From Clostridiaceae bacterium (GTDB lineage Bacteria; Bacillota_A; Clostridia; Acetivibrionales; Acetivibrionaceae), in NCBI GenBank assembly GCA_012513545.1, contig JAAZCB010001051.1:1-6139 (forward strand): a stretch of DNA of 6,139 nt, given 5' to 3'. Both the position numbers and the translations under genes were made by a program. The notes below the pieces were generated by a model, which did no database searches, was not told the origin of the DNA, and saw only the letters and a program-made list of their open reading frames with translations. This document shows, one piece after another, positions 1 to 4,653 of the stretch. The first letter of the stretch is position 1. Each line of letters starts with the position of its first letter.

Positions 1-1727
1 AACTGAATTCGGTTGTTTCAAATAAATCAACCGAAAGTGTGAAGGTTACTGAAAAAACAACTGACAGAAAGAAAAACCAGGAAGAGGGCTTGAAATACCC
101 TACTGCAAATTTCAAACTTAATCAATATGAAATGAATGCTGCCAACAAGGCTGTTGAAATGGAAATGAATGTCTTTAAAATAACGGTTGTACTTAATAAA
201 GGCTGTGTCCTAAAGTCAGCACGTTCATTTATCATATTTCAGAGCCTTGAAAAGCATGCTGAAATTATCAAGTCGGAGCCTAGAGTTGAAGATATTGAAG
301 ATGAGAAGTTTGATTTTGAATTTACGGTAGTATGTGTAACCAGAGAAGGACAGGGTGTATTTACTAAAGATATTAATTCAATTGCTGAGGTTGATGAAGT
401 TATTATATCACCTATTGAAGAATGGATTTCCCAGGGTATCAGCGAGGATGGAAAAGATGAACCTCTAAATAGCATCAATGAAGTTTTCAGTGACGGCGAT
501 GGCAGCTTGAGTCCGGAGAATATGAAAAGCAGTGAAGGTGACCAAGGGGAACAACAGCATAAAACAAAAACAGTTAAAACCGTCAGGGTCGATATTGACA
601 GACTTGATATATTAATGAATCTTGTAAGTGAGTTGATAATTATAAAGACAAGACTAGAGGGTATCGATAGTGTAAACAATATTGAAAGAACTCAGTCTTA
701 CACTGAAGCGATTGAGTACCTTGAGAGGATTACAACAAGCTTGCACGATGCAGTAACCAAGGTCAGGATGGTTCCTGTTGAACTGGTGTTCAACAGATTT
801 CCAAGAATGATCAGGGATATATCAAGAGAATTGGGTAAGGAAATTATGTTAAATATGTCCGGAGAGGAAACAGAGCTTGACCGAACAGTTATTGATGAGA
901 TAGGAGATCCTTTGATTCATCTTTTAAGAAACTCTGCAGATCATGGAATTGAGTCTATTGAAAAAAGAAAAGAACTTGGCAAGCCAACCGCCGGTCATAT
1001 AGATTTAAGAGCATATCAGGATGGAAATAATGTTGTTATTGAAGTTGGGGATGACGGTCAGGGAATAAATACCGATAGAGTTAAGAAGAAAGCTATTGAG
1101 AAAGGTCTGATAAAGAAGGATATAGCTGACAATCTATCTAAGAAGGAAATAATTGAGTTTTTATTCAAACCGTCTTTCAGTACTTCAGATAAAGTTACCG
1201 ATTTATCCGGAAGAGGAGTAGGACTTGATGTTGTAAAAACTAAAATTGAGAAACTGGGCGGTGTGGTTGAGGTTGAAACCGAAATTGGAAAGGGCAGCAA
1301 GTTCATAATAAGGCTTCCGCTTACTCTTGCTATTATACAGGCGTTACTTGTTAATATCGGAAAGGAAAAGTATGCAATACCTTTAAGCAGTACCAAAGAA
1401 ATAATCAGAATAACTCCAGACCAGATTAAGCTGCTTCAGAAGCAGGAGATTATTCTCCTAAGGAATTCTGTAGTGCCAATAGTAAGGCTTAATAAGGTTT
1501 TAGAGGTACCTGATGATGGCAATGAACGAAAAGCTCTGACAGTTGTTATTGTCAGAAAAGGAGACAAATTATCCGGCTTTCTGGTGGATTCTTTGATAGG
1601 ACAGCAGGAAATAGTTATTAAGTCTTTAGGAGTACTTCTTTCCGGAATTAAATGTATAGCAGGAGCAACAATATTAGGTGACGGTAATGTTGCATTAATT
1701 ATTGATGTTAATTCACTTGCAATATAA
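1..1727 (+). CDS. cheA: Chemotaxis histidine kinase CheA, 5'-truncated by the window edge
   Basis: CheA is the cytoplasmic kinase that couples receptor arrays to the motor by phosphorylating CheY and CheB. The frame is open from base 3 to TAA at 1725-1727, about 574 codons. The N-terminal P1 (HPt) domain with the phosphorylated histidine must lie upstream, since the visible part starts in a P1-P2-type linker. Visible in order: a P2-like response-regulator docking domain (about 162-428); a long polar acidic linker; P3 dimerisation (about 576-782, beginning VRVDIDRLDILMNLVSEL); the P4 ATPase with N box HLLRNSADHG (918-947), G1 DDGQG (1050-1064) and G2 GRGVGLD (1209-1229); and a CheW-like P5 domain (about 1323-1727). 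All ATP-lid motifs look intact. A GTG at 39 could be read as a start, but it has no ribosome binding site and the frame continues upstream. cheW follows after 54 bases. Family identity is certain; the N-terminus cannot be judged here. Confidence 0.97.
   Translation, partial: LNSVVSNKSTESVKVTEKTTDRKKNQEEGLKYPTANFKLNQYEMNAANKAVEMEMNVFKITVVLNKGCVLKSARSFIIFQSLEKHAEIIKSEPRVEDIEDEKFDFEFTVVCVTREGQGVFTKDINSIAEVDEVIISPIEEWISQGISEDGKDEPLNSINEVFSDGDGSLSPENMKSSEGDQGEQQHKTKTVKTVRVDIDRLDILMNLVSELIIIKTRLEGIDSVNNIERTQSYTEAIEYLERITTSLHDAVTKVRMVPVELVFNRFPRMIRDISRELGKEIMLNMSGEETELDRTVIDEIGDPLIHLLRNSADHGIESIEKRKELGKPTAGHIDLRAYQDGNNVVIEVGDDGQGINTDRVKKKAIEKGLIKKDIADNLSKKEIIEFLFKPSFSTSDKVTDLSGRGVGLDVVKTKIEKLGGVVEVETEIGKGSKFIIRLPLTLAIIQALLVNIGKEKYAIPLSSTKEIIRITPDQIKLLQKQEIILLRNSVVPIVRLNKVLEVPDDGNERKALTVVIVRKGDKLSGFLVDSLIGQQEIVIKSLGVLLSGIKCIAGATILGDGNVALIIDVNSLAI
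8..35. repeat. 8-bp perfect inverted repeat in the CheA P1-P2 linker
   Basis: TTCGGTTG (8-15) is followed after 12 bases by its exact reverse complement CAACCGAA (28-35). It lies inside the cheA reading frame, in linker sequence. No T-run follows, so it is not a terminator. Repeats of this size are expected about once or more by chance in a window this long, so function is doubtful. Confidence 0.35.
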
Positions 1728-1765
1728 TATTTGACTAAATAATGAACTTTATGAAAGAGTATGGG

Positions 1766-1773
1766 AAAGGGAG
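1766..1773 (+). promoter_or_regulatory. Ribosome binding site that sets the cheW start
   Basis: AAAGGGAG at 1766-1773 lies 8 bases before the ATG at 1782, an ideal spacing. The alternative in-frame ATG at 1761 would place this site inside the gene and has only GAAAGAG one base before it. The 1782 start is therefore preferred. Confidence 0.75.
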
Positions 1774-1781
1774 TTGAACTT

Positions 1782-2237
1782 ATGGTGGAAGCAAAAGATG
1801 CTCAGGGTAAACAATATGTGGTCTTCAGACTTGGTAACGAAGATTATGCTTTGGATATCCATAGCGTGACTACAATAGAAAAACCCATGATCGTAGCCAG
1901 AGTACCAAGAACGCCACACTTCATAAAGGGAGTAATAAATTTACGCGGTGAAATAGTGCCTGTTATGGAATTGAGCATAAGGTTTAACCTGACCCCGGCT
2001 CCTGAAAGTGAGGAGACCAGAATAGTTATCGTCAAGGTAGGTGAAGCTTCGCTGGGATTAGTAGTTGATGAGGTTGAAGATGTTTTATATTTATCAAAAG
2101 ACTCTATAGAGAACGTTTCAAATTACTCGACTGACCTATCCATGGACTTTATTACCGGTGTTGGTAAAGTTAATGACAGAGTGATAACAATTTTGAATCT
2201 TGAGAAACTTATTGAATTTAACGAGTCAGGGAGCTGA
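1782..2237 (+). CDS. cheW: Chemotaxis scaffold protein CheW
   Basis: CheW is a small cytoplasmic adaptor that links chemoreceptor tips to the CheA P5 domain in signalling arrays. The protein is 151 residues from the preferred start (158 from the ATG at 1761), the usual CheW size, and is a single CheW domain. Typical features are the opening strand QYVVFRLGNEDYALDI (about 11-26), the block VPRTPHFIKGVINLRGEIVP (about 41-60), and the closing strands FITGVGKVNDRVITILNLEKL (about 123-143). There is no receiver domain, so this is CheW and not CheV. The start at 1782 is chosen from the ribosome binding site. It sits 54 bases after cheA and 7 bases before cheC, as expected within the che operon. Confidence 0.95.
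   Translation: MVEAKDAQGKQYVVFRLGNEDYALDIHSVTTIEKPMIVARVPRTPHFIKGVINLRGEIVPVMELSIRFNLTPAPESEETRIVIVKVGEASLGLVVDEVEDVLYLSKDSIENVSNYSTDLSMDFITGVGKVNDRVITILNLEKLIEFNESGS
2228..2233 (+). promoter_or_regulatory. Ribosome binding site for cheC inside the end of cheW
   Basis: AGGGAG at 2228-2233 lies in the last codons of cheW, 11 bases before ATG 2245. It supports starting cheC at 2245 rather than at the in-frame TTG at 2200, which would overlap cheW by 38 bases and has no good site in front of it. A second ATG at 2251 is 17 bases away and less likely. Confidence 0.65.
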
Positions 2238-2244
2238 GAATACT

Positions 2245-2865
2245 ATGGGAATGAATTTTGATAACCTGAATAATCTGCATATTGATGTTTTTAAGGAGAT
2301 AGGCAATATTGGCGCCGGCAATGCCGCTACAGCACTTGCTAAAATGTTGAATAAGAGAGTTAACATGGAAGTTCCCAAGGTGAAAGTATTGCAATTCAAG
2401 GAAGTAAATGAAATTCTTGGTGAACCTGAAATGCCTGTGGTCGGTTTGCTTCTTAATGTGAAAGGGGATTTAAGCGGGAGTATTATGTTTATTCTGCAGC
2501 AGGAGGCAGCACATATTCTCGTAAACATATTAATGGGAAATCCTCTGGAGGATTTCTCCGAATTTGACGAAATGGGACTTTCTGCATTAAAAGAAATAGG
2601 TAACATACTAACAGGGTCTTATCTTTCAGCACTTTCGACTCTGACAGGACTTGACATAATGCCGTCTGTTCCTGAAATGGCAATTGATATGGCCGGAGCA
2701 ATTATAAGTGTGCCAGCTATAGAATTTGGGAAACTTGGAGATTCGGTACTGTATATTGAAACTGAGTTTTCAGAAGGTACTACAAAGGTAGTCGGAGACT
2801 TTTTTCTGGTCCCGGATGTTGATTCCTACGAAATTTTACTAAAGGCATTAGGAGTAATCGGCTGA
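2245..2865 (+). CDS. cheC: CheY-P phosphatase CheC with two active-site motifs
   Basis: CheC dephosphorylates CheY-P and binds CheD; in B. subtilis this makes an adaptation feedback loop. The protein is 206 residues, typical for CheC. The family signature [D/S]-x3-E-x2-N-x22-P occurs twice with exact spacing: D14, E18, N21, P44 and S113, E117, N120, P143. Two motifs separate CheC from CheX, which has one, and the length without a C-terminal SpoA/FliN domain separates it from FliY. The C-terminus carries the usual FFLVPDVDSYEILLKALG block (about 186-203). The gene lies 7 bases after cheW, and its TGA shares its A with the ATG of cheD (TGATG), so the two are probably translationally coupled, which fits proteins that form a complex. 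A 20-bp palindrome sits at 2537-2556 within the gene. Confidence 0.96.
   Translation: MGMNFDNLNNLHIDVFKEIGNIGAGNAATALAKMLNKRVNMEVPKVKVLQFKEVNEILGEPEMPVVGLLLNVKGDLSGSIMFILQQEAAHILVNILMGNPLEDFSEFDEMGLSALKEIGNILTGSYLSALSTLTGLDIMPSVPEMAIDMAGAIISVPAIEFGKLGDSVLYIETEFSEGTTKVVGDFFLVPDVDSYEILLKALGVIG
2537..2556. repeat. 20-bp palindrome inside cheC
   Basis: GAAATCCTC (2537-2545), centre TG, then GAGGATTTC (2548-2556): perfect 9-bp arms. As RNA the stem can be extended by a G-U pair (2536/2557) and a G-C pair (2535/2558), with the inner pairs opening into a small loop. The right side of the centre includes GGAGG (2547-2551), a Shine-Dalgarno-like core that the hairpin would mask. It encodes the segment just before the second CheC active site. 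Arms this long are not expected often by chance, but coding constraint may explain it. Confidence 0.45.
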
Positions 2866-3350
2866 TGGAAAATGTTATCAAGGTTGGGATGGCTGACCTT
2901 CAAGCTTCCAGTCATCCGGCAGTACTTACTACCCTGGGATTGGGGTCATGTGTAGGAATAGCACTTTATGACAACAGCACCAGCATTGTTGGATTGGCTC
3001 ATGCAATGCTTCCTGACAGTAAAGCAGCCAGGAACAGTTCTAATGCTGCCAAATTTGTTGATACTGCTATAGATGCACTTTTAAGAGAGATGCTGAAGAT
3101 TGGGGCAAACAGAAGCAGGATTTGTGCCAAGCTTGCAGGTGGAGCTCAAATGTTCTCATTTAGCAATAGTAATGATCTTATGAGAATTGGCTTTAGAAAT
3201 GTTGTTGCTGCAAAAGAAAAGCTTAGCCAGTTACGAATATCAATTCTTTCAGAAGATACCGGTGGAAATTTCGGGCGAACTATTGAGCTTGATTCATCAA
3301 CGGGTATATTGTTGATTAAGACTATTGGCTATGGAATAAAACAAATATAG
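2865..3350 (+). CDS. cheD: Chemoreceptor glutamine deamidase CheD
   Basis: CheD hydrolyses specific glutamine side chains of chemoreceptors to glutamate, and it binds CheC and raises its phosphatase activity. The protein is 161 residues, the normal CheD size. The catalytic set is present: Cys29 in TLGLGSC, His46 in GLAHAMLP, and Thr23 at the start of the TLGLGSC motif. Other family blocks are CAKLAGGAQMF (about 87-97) and DTGGNFGRTI (131-140). The ATG at 2865 overlaps the cheC stop by one base. A site AGGAG at 2850-2854 with a 10-base spacer lies within cheC, supporting both the start and coupled translation with cheC. The downstream gene's ribosome binding site overlaps its TAG. No missing residues were noticed. 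Confidence 0.96.
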   Translation: MENVIKVGMADLQASSHPAVLTTLGLGSCVGIALYDNSTSIVGLAHAMLPDSKAARNSSNAAKFVDTAIDALLREMLKIGANRSRICAKLAGGAQMFSFSNSNDLMRIGFRNVVAAKEKLSQLRISILSEDTGGNFGRTIELDSSTGILLIKTIGYGIKQI

Positions 3351-3364
3351 GAGAGGAATGAATA

Positions 3365-3772
3365 ATGGATTATGTCCATAGGCTGCCATACATATTGGGA
3401 GCATTCGCAACAATTATAATTGGCATGGCATCTTATAGATCAGGTCTTGATTCCAGGACGATATATGTAAGAATGTCAATCTGTATGATAGTATTTTTTA
3501 CGGTAGGTTTGTATATAAGAGGAGTATTAAATGATATTAATATCGAAATTGAAAACAGAAAGGCTGAACAGGAAGCATTGGAAGAGAGTGAGAAGGAAGA
3601 AACTGAAGGGAGTGATGACGAGAAGGGTACCCAAAACAAGATTGATTTAACAGTAGATGACAATGCTCTTAATGATAGCATAAAACTAAGCGCCGGCATT
3701 AGAAAGCTTTACGATGAAGAGTTTTCACCACTTAGTGTAAATAATATCAAAGAAGATAAAGAAAAAAAGTAA
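3365..3772 (+). CDS. Unrecognised small membrane protein, two N-terminal helices and acidic tail
   Basis: I do not recognise this family. The protein is 135 residues. Two hydrophobic segments are likely membrane helices: about 8-23 (PYILGAFATIIIGMAS) and about 37-51 (MSICMIVFFTVGLYI). They are separated by a short loop with three arginines, which would favour a cytoplasmic loop, but the tail also begins with Arg52, so topology is uncertain. The rest (about 53-135) is very charged: a Glu/Lys-rich stretch at about 61-88 that could be helical or coiled, then a mixed region ending in KEDKEKK. There is no signal peptidase site and no catalytic motif. The start at 3365 is supported by AGGAGAGG at 3349-3356. 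It sits 14 bases after cheD and 12 before sigD, so it is co-transcribed with both. B. subtilis has no gene between cheD and sigD; its swrB, a small membrane protein aiding flagellar assembly, follows sigD. A motility role is inferred from position only. Confidence 0.85.
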   Translation: MDYVHRLPYILGAFATIIIGMASYRSGLDSRTIYVRMSICMIVFFTVGLYIRGVLNDINIEIENRKAEQEALEESEKEETEGSDDEKGTQNKIDLTVDDNALNDSIKLSAGIRKLYDEEFSPLSVNNIKEDKEKK

Positions 3773-3784
3773 TGGGGGATACAG

Positions 3785-4555
3785 ATGACGGTTGCAAATA
3801 ATAACCAGATGGAATTGTGGAGGCAGTACAGCGACACAAAAAGTCCTTTAATAAAAGAAAAGCTTATTGTGGAGTATTCGCATATTGTTAAATACGTTGC
3901 CGGGAGACTGAGCATATACTTCGGATCAAACGTTGAATACGACGATCTTATTGGGTATGGAGTATTTGGGCTTATTGATGCTATAGAAAAATTCGATATC
4001 AATAAGGGCGTTAAGTTTGAAACATATGCGTCATTAAGAATCAGAGGCTCAATTATAGACAGCATACGGGAAATGGATTGGGTTCCGAGGTCATTAAGAC
4101 AAAAGAACAAGGAATTGGATAGGGTTTATGCAGAACTTGAAAGTGAGCTTGGTCACTCTGCCACAGATCAGGAAGTTTGCGATAAACTCGGGATAAGTTT
4201 AAATGAACTGTATAAGCTTTTAAATGAGGTTAATCTGACATCCATGGTCTCTTTGGAGGAGTTTCTCGAGCAAAACTACGAGATAGGGGTCAGTGCTTCA
4301 GGTTCATCAAAGGAAGACAAGCCTGAGGGTTATATGGAGATAACCGAGCTCAGGGAAATACTTGTGGACGCAATAGGAAAGCTTCCCAATAAGGAAAAAA
4401 CTGTTGTTTCCTTTTATTACTTTGAAGATTTGACATTAAAAGAAATAAGTGCAATAATGAAGGTATCAGAATCAAGAATTTCACAGCTCCATACCAAAGC
4501 AATTCTACGTCTAAGGGGAAAACTTGCGCGTCACAAAAGTATTTTAAGCGACTAG
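3785..4555 (+). CDS. sigD: Flagellar RNA polymerase sigma factor SigD/FliA (sigma-28 family)
   Basis: This is the alternative sigma factor that directs RNA polymerase to late flagellar, motility and chemotaxis promoters. It is 256 residues, as usual for SigD/FliA/WhiG. Region 2 spans about 21-106 and includes DLIGYGVFGLIDAIEKFD (54-71) and the subfamily hallmark FETYASLRIRGSIIDSIREM followed by DWVPRSLRQK (78-107). Region 3 spans about 107-150. Region 4 spans about 189-248, with the helix-turn-helix LTLKEISAIMKVSESRISQLHTKA (about 216-239). There is no region 1.1, as expected for this group. The start is supported by GGGGGA at 3774-3779, with a short 5-base spacer. No anti-sigma factor FlgM is in the window. 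WhiG (sporulation) is a close relative in actinomycetes; the che operon context argues for a motility role. Confidence 0.96.
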   Translation: MTVANNNQMELWRQYSDTKSPLIKEKLIVEYSHIVKYVAGRLSIYFGSNVEYDDLIGYGVFGLIDAIEKFDINKGVKFETYASLRIRGSIIDSIREMDWVPRSLRQKNKELDRVYAELESELGHSATDQEVCDKLGISLNELYKLLNEVNLTSMVSLEEFLEQNYEIGVSASGSSKEDKPEGYMEITELREILVDAIGKLPNKEKTVVSFYYFEDLTLKEISAIMKVSESRISQLHTKAILRLRGKLARHKSILSD

Positions 4556-4653
4556 CATTTTTTTTACTGCCAGTGGTTTAGTACTGGTGGAGGGTATTAC
4601 TAGTCTTTACATAATGCTCCTGATATTTAGCAGAGTCTTAAGGGGGAAACAAC
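4556..4653 (+). other. 98-base gap between sigD and the FapA-family gene
   Basis: This is the longest non-coding stretch in the window. It begins with CA and a run of eight T (4558-4565), then an imperfect hairpin (4567-4590), and ends with the ribosome binding site AGGGGG (4641-4646) for the next gene. CATAAT at 4610-4615 resembles a -10 box, but no -35-like sequence lies about 17 bases before it. No sigma-28-type promoter (TAAA, about 15 bases, then CCGATA-like) is visible. Whether the downstream gene is read from the che operon or has its own promoter cannot be settled from sequence. Confidence 0.6.
4567..4590 (+). other. Imperfect hairpin after sigD, not a canonical terminator
   Basis: CTGCCAGTG (4567-4575) can pair with TACTGGTGG-side bases (4582-4590), giving 9 pairs of which three are G-U, around a 6-base loop; the core CCAGT/ACTGG is perfect. 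The T-run lies before the stem, not after it, so it does not fit an intrinsic terminator on either strand. It could slow or partly attenuate transcription, but that is speculation. Confidence 0.3.

Noticed and set aside
39..41. GTG as the start of a short CheA lacking the HPt domain
   Set aside because: The frame is open from the left edge through this codon, there is no ribosome binding site before it, and about 100-130 residues are missing relative to normal CheA, which fits a P1 domain outside the window.
239..679. Minus-strand open frame of 146 codons opposite cheA
   Set aside because: It lies wholly opposite a strongly supported gene, its product is Ser/Leu/Ile-rich low-complexity sequence typical of antisense reading, and it matches no known family. 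The other minus-strand frames across 1058-5751 are rejected for the same reasons.
1731..1759. Possible promoter between cheA and cheW (TTGACT at 1731)
   Set aside because: No -10-like hexamer lies at a suitable distance: TATGAA at 1750 leaves only a 13-base spacer, and the sequence 17 bases away is AAAGAG.
2200..2244. Upstream TTG start for cheC
   Set aside because: It would overlap cheW by 38 bases, lacks a ribosome binding site, and adds residues not expected before the CheC fold; ATG 2245 has AGGGAG in front.
3533..3544. 12-bp palindrome GATATTAATATC
   Set aside because: Six-base arms are expected by chance in a window of this size and AT content, and it lies in coding sequence. CTCTATAGAG near 2103 and GGTATACC near 5286 are rejected likewise.
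4558..4565. T8 run as an intrinsic terminator of sigD
   Set aside because: No GC-rich stem precedes it; the sequence at the end of sigD (about 4520-4556) makes only three-pair matches.
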